Positions 12,001-25,300 of a DNA stretch of 64,000 nt are shown one piece after another. Origin of the DNA: Cyclaneusma minus (lineage: Eukaryota; Ascomycota; Leotiomycetes; Marthamycetales; Marthamycetaceae); the NCBI GenBank assembly GCA_037179335.1, contig JAKZHN010000012.1, forward strand, positions 248,001-312,000, in the 5' to 3' direction. Position 1 is the stretch's first letter; every line of letters starts with the position of its first letter. The notes under the pieces were generated by a model. It saw only the letters and a list, made by a program, of their open reading frames with translations. It was not told the origin of the DNA and did no database searches. The position numbers were made by a program, and so were the translations under genes.

Positions 12001-14689
12001 AATTTTATTATAATTGCCAAATATTTGGTGCTTTTCAATTAAATTTAAGCTAAAGCCTTTTAATAATTTTAATTTTAATTATAAAATTATAATAAACATT
12101 AATAATTATAATAATTATAATGTTTTTTATATTGTTAATTTTGCAATTGGCTATTAAATTGCAAAATTTCTGCTTTTTAAAATTATTAAAAATATCTAGA
12201 AAGCTTTAAGGCTATATTAAATTAATGTTTATATTGGCCTATTAAATAGTATTATTTATAATTAAAATAGAAAAATTATTAGCAAAAACTTTAAGGCTAA
12301 AAAATACGTATATAAAATTTGGTATAAGGTTATTTTTATAAAATTATATTAATTTATTGGTAAAATTAAATATTATTATATATTTCCTTTAAACGATTTA
12401 TTATATTTTTAAAAATATATGTTAAAAGTTTTTTCTTAACTATAGCTTTAAATGGCTTATAAAGCGCTTAATAACCTTGCTAAATTAAATAATTTGATAC
12501 CTATCTTTTTGGTATTTGGAATTTATTCTTATTTAAACAAAGTTTTTTTTAAATATTATTAAGCATGCTAAAACTATTTAAATGGGTATAAATTTTTTTA
12601 GCGCATTTAAACTAAATAAATTATATATTATAATTGTAGTATTTATAATATTCCAAATATTATTATTATCAGATTTTTTTCTTAGCTTTTTAATTAAAAG
12701 TTATATAAAGAAAAATGGGTTTTAAAATAATAAGGCTGGCTAGGAAAGCCTATTTAAGCTTTTTGCTATTAAGGATTATAATATTATTTTGGAATTTTTA
12801 TATAGCTTTATAATTTTTTATAGCATTATTATTCAACCTTGTTTAGTTAAAAATAATCCGCTAAATAATATTCCGGATAATACGCTTAATAATAAGTCTT
12901 TAAATAATTTACCGTATAATTTTTAAAACGATTTATAAAACGATTTTTTTTCTGCCCTAAAAAGTGCGTTAATTTTTAATACGTTAAAACCGCCTTAATA
13001 TACTATACCAAATATACCGCCTTTTATAATATAAAATATACCGCTTAATATATAATATAATATAATATAAGGTATATTAAATGCTATAATATAAAATTCT
13101 TGAAATAATATAATATAAAAGCTAATTAAGCGCTTATAAAACGATCTAAAGGGTAATAAAAATAGGGGCTATTTTTTTAATTATTTTAAAATGGAATTAA
13201 AAACCTTTTTTTGCTATTTTAAAGGAAATTTAATTGCTATAAAAGTTTTTATATTTAAAAAACAAAAATAATATAAAGCTGGCGCGTAAATTTTGCAAAA
13301 ATAGCATTATTATTATTTTTGGCTTTTTATTCAAAGTTTTTACTAAGGCTAAATTTAATAGTTTTATAATTACCGGTATTTTTAAAATTATGAAATATAA
13401 TCCTATAATATATAATAATATATAATTTTTTAATTATTATATAATTTATAAAATTAAAATAAAGCTACCAAATCCCTATATAAGAAATCCAAAATAGTAA
13501 TTTAAAATTATAGAAATAATAGTAAAAAATAGTTTTTATTTAAACTTTAATAATTTAAAAACATTAGCTAATATTTAATGCTCGCTTTTGCTTTTTTCTT
13601 TTATTTATTGGGTATTTTTATATTATTAAAAAATATTATTTAAGCTTATATTTAAATAAAAAATAAGCTTTATCGCCATTTTTTTCTGAATTTTTAAGGC
13701 CTTGGTTTATTTGTTTTTAAAACCAATTTAATAAAAGCTATTAAATTATTATATAATATTGCAAAATTTGAATTTTATTAATTTAAAATTTATTTTAGCT
13801 ATTGTATTAAAAAGCTTAATATAATTATTTTTATATATAATAATTGCTTTTCAATTAATGCTAAATTCAATATTAAACGCTTTGCCTTTATTAATATACA
13901 AATCGATCATACCTTTATTTTGGTTAATTAAAAATAAGCTAATTTTAAAAAAAAGGAATTATTGAAGGCGGGATTTAAAGCCAGACCCTATATAATACTG
14001 GATGCTAATATTTTTTTTAATTTTTAATGGTGAAATTTTAATATTTAAAAAACATATTATAGTATTAAAATAAAAAAAGCAGGATGAAAAACTAATACCA
14101 ATTGATTTTTTAAACTCCAATATAAAAAATCTATATATTAATTAAAAAGCCTTAATTATATATATTATTAGCATTTGCCAATTTCAAATTGCTTGCAAAA
14201 TTAATATAGCTGCCTAGGTTTAGGATTTTATTAACAACGATTTTAAGCCCTTTAATAAGGTTATTAAATAATGTAAAAATAATTTAATCAAGGGTTTAAT
14301 TATACTAATATTAAATCTGTTTTTTTAAAGCTCTTTAATTTTATTAATGGATTATTTGCCAATAATAATTTTTTTTCCAGCTTGGTTATACTTTTATATT
14401 AGCAAATAAAAATATAAATTCTGCTGGTAATTTTAAATTATAAAGCAATTCTTTTTATTAAAGCTTTATTAAAAGCAAGCGTATTATCCGGAGTATTTTA
14501 GCTAGCAAGATTTTAGCTATAATTTAAAATACTAATATAGGGTATATTATTGGCCAAAATTTAAAAATAATTATTTTGAAGCTTAATCTACCATTAATAA
14601 AAATTGTGATTGCTATTAATTTCCGTTTCCTTTATAATTATTTTATAAAGCTTGAAATAATTATAGAAAAAAGGCTTATAATTAATTTT

Positions 14690-14832
14690 TTTGCTTTACG
14701 CTAAAGCTATAAATATAGAAAATTGCAAAAAATTAAATAAATTTATAATAAAAATGATTTTGCTTTACGCTAAAGCTATAAATATAGAAAATTGCAAAAA
14801 ATTAAATAAATTTATAATAAAAATGATTTTGC
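14690..14832. repeat. Perfect 69-bp tandem duplication
   Basis: Two adjacent copies, period 69 bp, each start GCTTTACGCTAAAGC (14,693 and 14,762). They show no differences although they lie in heavily mutated DNA, so the duplication arose after most of the mutation or was homogenised. Confidence 0.9.
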
Positions 14833-15116
14833 TAATTTTATAATAAATGTATTTTTTAACGAAGCCTTGGACAGATTTATTAATATTAATAAGCTTACCG
14901 TTTATATAAAAAAATATGTAAAAAAAGGTCCTTTTATAAAGAAAAAGAAAATAAATTAGCGGTCCCTAATCTTTTTTTTATTTATCATTTAATTTTATTG
15001 TATAGCGGCTTCTAATATTGCTTTTATAAAATCATTTATTTTTTATATATATAAATTTAAATCAAAAGGGCAGATTTGGAGCTATTTATTTATAAGAGTA
15101 AAAGATTTCTAATATT

Positions 15117-15307
15117 TAACCATAGCAAATAAATAGCTAATAATAATAATGGCGTAAGCTAATATTTGCCTTAAATACCAGCTTACGCCAAAAGCTAATA
15201 ATATTTTTATTATTTGCGGAAAGAGCTTTTTTCTTCTTTATGCTTTAATATACCATTATTATTACCCCCAATATTAGCTAGCTTGATATAATCCCGTTAA
15301 ACCAATA
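15117..15307. repeat. Right LTR of the nested 6.4-kb element
   Basis: It aligns with 8,883-9,068 over its whole length with small indels and mostly G-to-A or C-to-T differences. Beyond it, host-element sequence resumes (TTATTTTGCTATTAA, compare 56,486 onward). Confidence 0.8.
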
Positions 15308-16833
15308 ATTTATTTTGCTATTAATTTCCTAATATTTTTAATTTGCTTTTAAATAAAAACATATATCAAATTAGCGTTTTTTAGCAAGGTATTATTTATT
15401 CGGGTTTATTTTATTTTATATGCCATTATTTGGTTTTAATTAAATATGGTTTAAATAGTTTAGGCAATTTTTATTGGCTTAGCTAGTATTTTTATAGCAA
15501 TCCGTTTAGTTTATCGAAAAAAAATTACTGCTTATTATTTTCAAATTTATTATTTATATTTATATAGGCAATGAATTTTCCAAAAAAACGGGGTTAATTA
15601 CTGCTGCTTAACATTGTTTTGTAAGCTTTTAATTGGGTATTAAGCATTTGGGAAGTTAATATTTTATTTTCGGTATTTTTTAAATTTAATGCAAGCCAGT
15701 TTTTTATTATTATTTGGTAATTCTTTATTTTTCCTTTATAATTTTCTTTTCCAGCAATTGTTCGCTAAACCACGTTTTATAAAAATTTGAAAAAAACCAT
15801 ATATTTTAAAATAAGCCTTTTCTTTTAAGCCATACTTTTTTAATATCAATAATGCCAAATCTTTTTAATTTTACCTTAATAATTCCTTTTTGCTTTTAAT
15901 AAAAATAATTTAAAAGGCTTAATATATTGCTGTACCTTAGAAATAGGCTTTAATAATTTATAAAGAAAATTGCAAAACTTCTGGTTTTTTATAGCTTTTT
16001 CGAATTTGCCTAAATTTTGTTTTTAATTTTTAATTTTATAAATATTTTTTCCATTTTCGCATCGAACTTATTTTTAATTATTAAATAAATAGGCAATTTT
16101 TTATTTTTTATATTTGGTTGCACAGCTTTTTAAATCTTTTTATTTTTTGGCTTTTTTAAAAAAGCACTGCTAATCATTATTAATATTATTGCCGTTCCAG
16201 TTTTTAAGGTTTTTATCTTTTAAATCAATTAGGATTTTTTCATTTTTTATATAATTTCCTGGTTGTTATTATTTGTTTTTTAACTTAATTAAAGCTTTTG
16301 TATTTTAATATTAATAGAAATTTTAATAGGCTTTTTTAATTTTTTGCTATTTTTTATTACCAATTGCTTTGCCTTTTTTAAAACCACTGCCTTTGTTTTT
16401 TCATGCTTTTGTTTTTTAATAAGCTTTTTTATTATATTTATTCCTTTTTTCCCAATTGCTCATTAGGCCTTTTTATGATTTTTAAATTTAATATTATTAT
16501 TTACCTGCTTATAATAATGAAAAAGCACCTTATATATATAATAAATATATTTAATAGCAGTTTTAATTTCGTTTTCCAAAATAAAAAAAGTTTTAAAAAT
16601 AACTATAAATATATTATTAATTCCGCCAATATATTTTTTTAATAGCGCATTGCTTTAATCCGGAGCATTTTACAATTAAATATAAATTAATTCTAGTAAA
16701 TATCCGGCTTTTTTTATTTATTTTTGTTCCAGGTTTTCGTTTGTTTTATAATAGAATTATTGGATTTATTTAAAAACGTTATTTATTTTGCTATTTTATA
16801 TAATAAATGTTTATTTCCAAAAACTAATTTTAT

Positions 16834-17039
16834 TGAGGAATAGGTGCAATGGCTATCGTAAAGGTGGTTATATAGCATTTTGCTTAGCTAAAATAGGGTT
16901 AGCGTCTTTTATAAACTAAATATTTACAGTTTGGAGACACCTTTAATTTAAAATTTCAAATAGTTAGTACAATATTTTATTCACCTTATAACCAGCGTTT
17001 TATATTAAATTTTATTAGATTATATGCCTTTTTTTTTCA
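16834..17039 (+). repeat. Left LTR of the copia-type element
   Basis: It starts TGAGGAATAGGTGC and ends in a T-run plus CA. The right LTR shows the same stretch as TAAAAAATAAATGC, which is G-to-A throughout. Confidence 0.8.
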
Positions 17040-18916
17040 TAAATTATAAGCCTGGGTTAATATAAGCGCTTAAATAAATAGCTATTTATTATTATAATTA
17101 ATTTAAATCCAAAGGTATAAAGTCTTTGTTTCGAAAAGCCTTATTACCATTATATTTATACCGATTATTTGCAAAATTAATTGGAATTGCTAAGGAGTTT
17201 TTCAAAATGGCCTTATTTTGCTAATAAAATTATAATATTTTACCAATTAATTAAATTTGCTAAGGGTCTCTTTATAATTATTAAAATTATTAGGAATTAT
17301 TAATTTGTTTATTAATTTTAATAGCTTTTATAAAAAAGCTGCTATACCAATATATTTTTTATTTTTATTAATTTTCTTTAAAAATGTTTTTTTATTATAT
17401 TAAACAATAAGAAATTTAATAAGGGATTGCCGACGCTTTTAAAGGCCAATTATAAAATATGGTTTTATAATATAAAAATTTCCCTAAATAATAAAAACGC
17501 TTAATTTATTATTATTATATTTCTTTTTTATATTCCGGTATTAAAACTTTTCTTTTTATTAATAGCGTATTTTTTTTGTTCTTTTTTAGCATTAATATTT
17601 TAATTAGCAACGCTAAAAGCAAGTTTTTTAAATTTGCTATTATTAAAGGCAAGAGATTTATTATAAAGCTTATTAATAAGCTTTCAATTGTTTTTATTAA
17701 TAAAATAAAAATTATTTTAAATATAAATAAATTAAAAATATATAGGCGCGTTTAAGGTGAAGTATTAAATATTATATTTAATTTTTTTTAATAATAATAA
17801 GGCTTTATATAAAAGATATAATTTAGTAAAAAAAGATTAAAACTATTTAAAAAAGAATTAAATCTAGCGCTATTTTCATATAAATATATATTATTAAAAT
17901 TTCAATTCTTTTATTTAATTTTAATATAATTATTTATTTTGCCTAGAATCTATTTAAAGCTTTATATTGCAAGCTTATTTTTCCTAATATTAATTATTTA
18001 TCCGTTTTAATAATGAATTTTTTTTAGCTTATTAACGCCTTTTTTAAAAAATATATTATTATTATTAATATTATAAATTTATTATTTGAAAATAATGCCA
18101 TAAATATTAATAATAAGCTAAAAGTATTAAAGCCAAAAAAACAAAAATATTACCAATAATGGAAAAGCTATTTTTATTGCCTGCTATTGCTATTAAGGCT
18201 TTAATGCTTTGAATTTTTTTTTTGCGTATTTAATTTTGGGTTTTATAAAACTTTTAACTATTTTAAATTAAAAAATTCAATATTGTTTTTTAAAAATAAT
18301 TATATCCTAATTTGCAATTATATTAAGGCTGCTTGCAAAATTGGCTGTTGCTATTTTTATTTCCGTTTTACTTTTTGCTAGCGCCACCAAACTAATAAAA
18401 AAGATAAAAAGTCAAAATTTAATAAATATACTAGGTTTTTTAAAAATAAGCTAAGACTTTTTGGCAATAAAGAAGCTAGCAATATAATTGCTAATATTGA
18501 AGAAGGCTTTTTCGAATTTTAGTTTGATATTAAATTTAAGGCTTTTAAATTCGAGATTAATTTTAAAATAAAGCACGCTTAATTATTAAAAAAAAGAAAT
18601 TAATAAAGCCTTTTATATTTTTTAGGCTTTTAATATTGGTAATAAAATAATTTATATTATGTATAAAAAACTATTAGAAATTATATATATAAATAAATTG
18701 TTGTTATTATTAAATAATATGTTTTTTATATTTAATTTTAGGTTCAATTTTATTTTAAAATATAAGCTATATATATTAGTTTTGAACGCGTTTTTTAATA
18801 AAAATAAAATAATATATAAAAATTTAAATTTAAATATTATTATTAAAGCTTTTATAATTAAATATTTTTATTTTTATTTTTATATAACTTTTGCCAATAA
18901 AAACAAAGCTTTTATC

Positions 18917-18943
18917 AATAATAATAATAATAATAATAATAAT
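18917..18943. repeat. (AAT)9 microsatellite
   Basis: Nine uninterrupted AAT triplets lie inside the copia-type element. They account for the Asn run in the 101-codon frame there, which has no protein-family features otherwise. Confidence 0.9.
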
Positions 18944-21246
18944 GCCTTATTCCTTTTTTTTTAAAGCCGCTAAAATATTTTTAAAAATATAAGCTATTTA
19001 AATATAAAATATAAAATATAAAATAATAATATCGGCGTTTTTATTATATAAAATTAAAAGTTATTAGCAATTTATATAAAATTACTATTTTAATGAAGCC
19101 TATTAAATGTTTTTAAAATAGAAACTTTTATAAAATTTATACTGCTATTAAATTTAAAAACGCATTTTTAAAAAGGCTTAGCTTTTATTATTAAATCCTT
19201 TTTAATTTAATTTAATTTAATATTTATAAATCAATACTGATAGCGTTTTTGCAAAAGAATTTATATTTTTTATATATTTTTAATAGCTTTATATATAATG
19301 TTTTTTTTTTAATTTTAATAAAAAATGCTATTATTTCTATATTTAAAAATTTAATTTTCAAAATCAAAAATTAAAATAGCCATAAAATATAAATTATTAA
19401 AATAAATACTACTCCGGAGCTTTTTAAAATTATTGAAAAATAAAATAGTAATAAGGATATTAAATACCAATATATAATTTCCGCTCTTTTATATTAAAAC
19501 AAAGCTATTAAAAAGGGAATTTAAATTACCGAAGCCAATCTTTAAGCGCTATTTAGATTTTAAAATAAGGCAGCTAAATATAATATATATATATAAAATC
19601 GGTGCTTTATAAATTCAATAATTAATAGCTATATCTTTTTTTGAAGAAAAAGCTAAATGCTATTTTTTTTTAAAAACGCACTCTTATAATAAGATAATTA
19701 ATATTAAAAGTATTTATATTTTTATAAATTATTTTAAAGCTATAATTAAGCGATTTAAGATTTATTTTTGTGAAGATAAAAGAATTATTTAAATTAGCTA
19801 TTTGCAAATAATAGAATTAATATTTAAGGGAATTATTAATTTGCAAATTTGCAATATTTTTCAAAAATAAGGTATATTAAATAATTATTTAAATTAAAAC
19901 TCTATTAATTGTTTTTTGGGCTTTAAAAATAGTAATAGCAGAAAGCGGTTTACAAAAAATATTAATAATAATTATATTTTTAATGGTTTATTTGCAAAAA
20001 GAATTGCATTATTTTTTACCGCTATATTAATTGCTATAATATAAATATAATTTAAATTGCTAAATATAGAATAAAATAACTTATTAAGTATTGTATAATA
20101 CAGATTTTTAAAACTATTAAAAGTTAAATTTTAAAAAAAGCCAATTTTTAAAAATTTAACTAATATAATATAAGGCTTTAATTATAATATATTAAAAATG
20201 CTATAATATAATATATTTAATATAATATAAAATATATTAATTTTTATAAAAGTTTTAACCGCTAATTTAAATATTTTTAAATCGATATTTTTCAAATTAG
20301 CTATTAATGCTTTTTTTTTAAAACAAAAGCCAAATTGAAAAACTAAAAAGTTATATATAAAAGCCGTTTTAAAAACAAAAATCCCAATATTTATTTTAAT
20401 TAATAATTATATTTTAATTAATAATAATAGTATATTTAATTTGCTTGCTGCCAAAATTATTAAATTTTTTAAATTAAGCCTTTTGCCTAGCAATTGGTTT
20501 TATTTTATAAAAGCTATAAAGCGCCAGCGCAAAAATAATAATATCGGCTTAAATAAAAAAACATTAAAGCGCAAAAAGCGGAAAAGCAAAAAAAAAGAAA
20601 TTATAATCCATTATTATAGCTATATTAGCGCCAATTAATTATAATAATAAAAATTTAAATTTTTTGGTAAATGTTTTTTAAAAACAAATTATTTAGTAAG
20701 AAAAGTATGCGATATTAAAATTTTGCAAATATATAAAAAAGCTATAAATAATCCAATTTATAGCTAATATTAAAAAGCAATTACAATTAAAAGGATTATT
20801 TTATTTTTAAATAACGGAATTTGGTAAATAATTAAATATTTATTTGGAGTAAATCTGGTTTTTATTAAATAAATATATATAATAAAAGTAATTAATAATA
20901 AAAAAATCAAATAATTCAAAGCTAGATTTATCGCTTATAGCTGTAATTAAATATTTAGCAAAAGTTACACCAAAATATTTGCTCCTATTATTTATATGGA
21001 TTTCTTTTAATTGTTTTTATTTTTTATTGCCCAAATATGTTTTAAATGCTAGTAATTTAATTTTAAAAACGCTTTTATAAAGGCTAAAATGCTATTTAAA
21101 AAAGAATTAATTTTTTAAAAAATATTATTATCCCGGAAAGCAAGGTATTTTAAATATTAAAAAGTCTTTATAAATTAAAATAGGTTACAAGGGATTAGAA
21201 TTTCTTAATAAATTTTAAATTAAAAAAATGGGAATTTATTTAAAGC

Positions 21247-21960
21247 TTGGCTAATGTATATATTTATTTATATTTTAAATGCAGAATTAAGCTTTTGGTA
21301 TATATTAATAATATAATCATAGCCTATAAAAATAAAGCCCAGCTTTTTTGGTTTTATTTTAAGTTTTTTAATTGTTTTAATATTAGAAATCTAAAGGAGA
21401 TTTTTAAAAATTTTGATATAAAAATAATAAAAAATTAAAAAGCTAAAATCTTTTATATTATTTAAAAGCAATATTTTCGGATTGTATTAAATCGATTTAA
21501 AATTATTAATGCTATAATTTATTTTAAAAAAGATTATAAGCAATTATAATGCCTTTTAATTTCTTTTAATAACATTTAAATTAATATTAAGCAATATTAA
21601 AAAATAATAGGCATTTTTATATTTATTATAATGTTTACTAAATTAAATATAGTTTTTATTTTAAAATAATTAATATAATATAGAGCCAATTTATTAAAAT
21701 ATTATAATAAGGCGCTTAAAAATTTAATAAATCTTTTTAATATTATTATAGACTATAAAATATATTATAAGCCTAGGAAAAAAAAAATTAATCAGGCTAA
21801 TAATAAAACCAACCGGGATAGCGTTTTTAAAAAAGTAGCTATATTTTATAATAAATTAATTTTATAGGCTAATAAAAAATAGAAATTTGTAATTATTTTA
21901 TTTACCAGATTTAAATATATTGCCCTTTTATTTTATATTAAATAAAATTAATGGCCAGCT
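21247..21960 (+). pseudogene. Copia reverse transcriptase / RNase H remnant
   Basis: Translation of the plus strand gives LLVYINNIIIA, matching the copia catalytic motif (VYVDDI) with both Asp codons turned to Asn. This is followed by a KEIFKNFDIKI-like stretch (copia: GxxxxFLGIxI). Further downstream, past stop codons, FTKLNIVF (copia: TRPDIxF) and then, near 21,890, an RNase H-type segment can be read. Stops occur throughout. Changing GAT/GAC to AAT/AAC is the expected RIP outcome. Confidence 0.75.
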
Positions 21961-22278
21961 TAATATTTTTAAAGTTTAGGCTATTGATAATATATTAAAT
22001 AAATTTTAAATAGTATACGCGTATTTGAAAATTATACCGGATGTTTATACCTAATTAAAAATTCTAAGGTTTAAAAAAATTAAAATATATAAATATTTTT
22101 TATTATTTTATTAAAAAGTAAAAACATAAATAAAACGCTTATTATTAAATATATATTAATGGGTAAAATAATAATTAATGGATTAATTAAGCCGTTATAA
22201 AAGTTTAAGTTTAAAAAGTTTATAAAACTATTAAAAATAATTATATAAATTTATCAAATAGCTTTTATAAAAAAGTAT

Positions 22279-22484
22279 TAAAAAATAAATGCAATAGCTA
22301 TTATAAAGGTGATTATATAATATTTTGCTTAGCTAAAACGGAATTAGTGTTTTTTATAAATTGGATATTTATAGTTTAAAAATGCGTTTAATTTAAAATC
22401 TTAAGCAATGAATATAACTTTTTATTCACCTTTATAACCAGCGTTTTATATTAGGTTATACTAGATTAAACGCCTTTTTTCTTA
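22279..22484 (+). repeat. Right LTR of the copia-type element
   Basis: It is the same length as the left LTR (206 bp) and more heavily G-to-A converted at its start. Confidence 0.8.
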
Positions 22485-24429
22485 ATAAATTTCTTTATTT
22501 TTATTATAAAATTAATTTTATAAGCTATTTCACTAATATTGCTGCCATATTTTTAATAAAATATTTTATTTAAATTTATTAATTAAAAAAAATATATTTA
22601 TATTTTATATAGCTTTATTTTATATACAAGCGATAAAATACTTTTTATTTAAATACCCTTATAATATTATTAAAAAATGGAAAATGGATATTGCAAAATT
22701 AATAATTAAATTAATAACTAATTAATTTTATTATAGGCTAATTATATTGCATAAAGGTTTTAATTTTTGCATTAATATTATTTAGCTTAAATTTAATAAT
22801 AATGAAAAATATTATAGGATTATTTATTAAAATCCCGCAAAAGATTTCGCAAATAAAAATAAGGCTATTTTATAGCGCATTGCGTAAAGCTTAATTCTAA
22901 TACGTTAGTATTATTTGCAATAACCTATTCGGATTCTTCGCTATAATTTAAAAATTTTATTTAAAAATTAGCTTAAGAAATCTCAATTATTAAGCTTATT
23001 TTGCTAAATATAATTAAAATAAACGTAGTTGCAAATTATTAATAATTAAATAAATCTAAAATATAAAAGCGAAAAATATTAAATAATATTTAAAAAAGAC
23101 TTATACTAATATTTTAAGCTTCACTTTGGCAAAATTTCTTTACCAAGCTAATTTAGCATATAAAAAAACATTTTGCATTTTATATATTATTAATTTTATA
23201 TTAATTTGGTATTAAATTTACATAATTATTAATATATATCATAAAATAGAAACGTTAAATATTAGTAATAATTTTGTTTTTCCAAAATTCCCAATTCCTT
23301 TAATAAACTTTTATAATATATTTTTCATAACGTTTAAATTCCATATATATATAAGGCTTTCAAAAAAAATTATTTAGTAATTTCGTTTTTTTAAACATTT
23401 AATATATGTTATTATCAATTAATAATTCCCGCAAAATTATATTTATATTTAATAAATTAAATTTATGTTTATAAATTATTTCAAAATATTGGTATTTTGG
23501 CTTTATAATTAATACCTATTATCATCCATTTTTGAAAAGAAATCGCTAAATTTTTGGTTTGTTTTTTTTCTATGCTTTTCAATTATTATTTTAAAAGCTT
23601 TTATACCTAGGATCTAATTAGGCCTTTAAAACTTTATTGCAACTATTAAATCTATTATTCTGCATTTATAAAATTAATAAATTGCGCCAATATTTTTCTT
23701 CTACATTATTATCATAGAATTAAAGCATTTTAATTCTTAGATTTTTTAAATACTTTTTTTTAACTTTATAATGTTACCATTTGCATTATATTTAATTTTT
23801 CTTAATTTGAATTTGCATTTACGGCGCTTTTTTATTTTAATAAAAAATAGCGCTTCTTTTTAAAAGTCTATTGCATTTTAAAAAAAGCGTATTTAAAAAT
23901 CCAAGCTCCGTTTATTTTTTATTTTTAAATCCGTTAATATTAACTTTTTATTTATTGGCCAATAAATAACGTTATTGAATAAAAGAATTATAGGATTATC
24001 CTTGTTTTAATTTTTTTTTGCAAAAGCAATATTTTCCTTATATTTCTTATTCTAAATAATTAATTTCTTAAATAATATATTTTTGCTTATTTTATAATAT
24101 TTTGCCAACGGTTTTTAATTTTCTTTAATTTTCAGCCTTTTAAATCTTTTAAAATAAATCTTAATATTATTTATATTTTATTTGCCTATTGGATATTCCA
24201 TTTTATCATTAAATAATTGCATTATTCGGCAATTTTTAATAAGTTTTTATAATAAATAAGAGCCCTTTTAGCCTATTTTCTTTATTTTTAAAATATATTT
24301 TTTCTTTTTCTTTAAGAAAATAAAATCCCTTATTTTCGGTATTATCCATATTTCTTTCGACTTTTTTATATTAATTTAATTCTTCTATTTTTATTTTTAT
24401 AATTACCTTTTTTCTTATTATATTAATTT

Positions 24430-25300
24430 TATTTAAATATTTTATATAAACCTTTTATTAAAACCTTTTTTTAAAATTTTAAGCTAATAGCTTTTTATAC
24501 CATTTTATTAATAATATCCTGCAAATTGCCTAATTTCCTTTGGTTAAATCCTAGCAAAAATTCCAATAATATATATTTATATAATTTTATAACCCTTGTA
24601 TTTATTATATATATAATTTTAAAAATTAGCAAATTCCATTTTAGCATTTATATTAAATTTTTATAAAGCCATAATTTCAAATCGCAAATAATAAGCTATA
24701 TGATTTTTTTAGCCAATTTTATTAACTATAAATTATAATAAGCCGAAAATACTTTTTTTAATATTATTTTTTACCAAAGCCTCCGGAAATACCCTATTTA
24801 CAAAAGCTAAATCGTTGTTTAAATAAATTACTAAAAGCCAGCCAAAAAGCATAATTACTTTTTAAATAATAAAATTCAATATATGTTTACTTATAATATA
24901 TATATAAAATCTGCCAAATATATATTTTATATAATAATTAATTGCAATTATAATAAAACGGTATCTATTGGTTTTATAGGTGAATTAATTAAATTAATGT
25001 AATTAAAATCAATTGAATTAAAAAGCTTTAATTTTAGAATTGGTAAAATAATTTAAAATACTTTTATTAATTTAAATACTTAGTATAAAACCTAAATTCT
25101 GCAGAATTATTTAATATCCCGGTATTTTATCGGCCAATAATAATAATTTATTATTTTTTTAATATTAAATTTAAAGCTCCAATACCTATAATTATTATAA
25201 ATTTTAATAAATACATTAAATACATTTTTAGCGCTAATATAAACGAAAAGCTTATAATTTCTTTTTTTATAATATAGCTTATTTTTTTGCATTTTATAAA
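24430..25300 (-). pseudogene. Ty3/gypsy integrase remnant
   Basis: On the minus strand the segment YRYWSFKFN...INYYYWPIKYRDI (about 25,105-25,230) matches the integrase zinc-binding region of gypsy elements (GHxGxxK...YYWPxMxxDI), with His codons turned to Tyr. About 550 bp further on, LLGFNQRK (near 24,545) matches the conserved (S/T)PxELLxGFxPR end of the integrase core. Stops interrupt it throughout. It shows that the host element is gypsy-type and lies in minus orientation. Confidence 0.65.

Larger units (their letters stand above)
8883..15307. mobile_element. Nested LTR retrotransposon, class undetermined (about 6.4 kb, RIP-degraded)
   Basis: Two direct repeats of about 190 bp (8,883-9,068 and 15,117-15,307) bound this segment. 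They share blocks such as AGCTTACGCCAAAAGCTAA, ATATTAGCTAGCTT and ATCCCGTTAAACCAATA. The corresponding position in the second gypsy copy (near 56,480) is uninterrupted, which shows insertion into the host element. The interior is AT-rich with no long frame, and I could not recognise reverse transcriptase or integrase motifs, so class and orientation are open. Confidence 0.8.
16834..22484 (+). mobile_element. Nested Ty1/copia-type LTR retrotransposon (about 5.65 kb, RIP-degraded)
   Basis: Direct LTRs of 206 bp each (16,834-17,039 and 22,279-22,484) flank an interior with a recognisable but dead copia polymerase on the plus strand. The LTRs share TGCAAT(G/A)GCTAT, TTTTGCTTAGCTAAAA, TTATTCACCTT and CCAGCGTTTTATATTA. 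The second gypsy copy lacks this element at the equivalent place (near 57,950). A target duplication is not evident after RIP. Confidence 0.85.
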
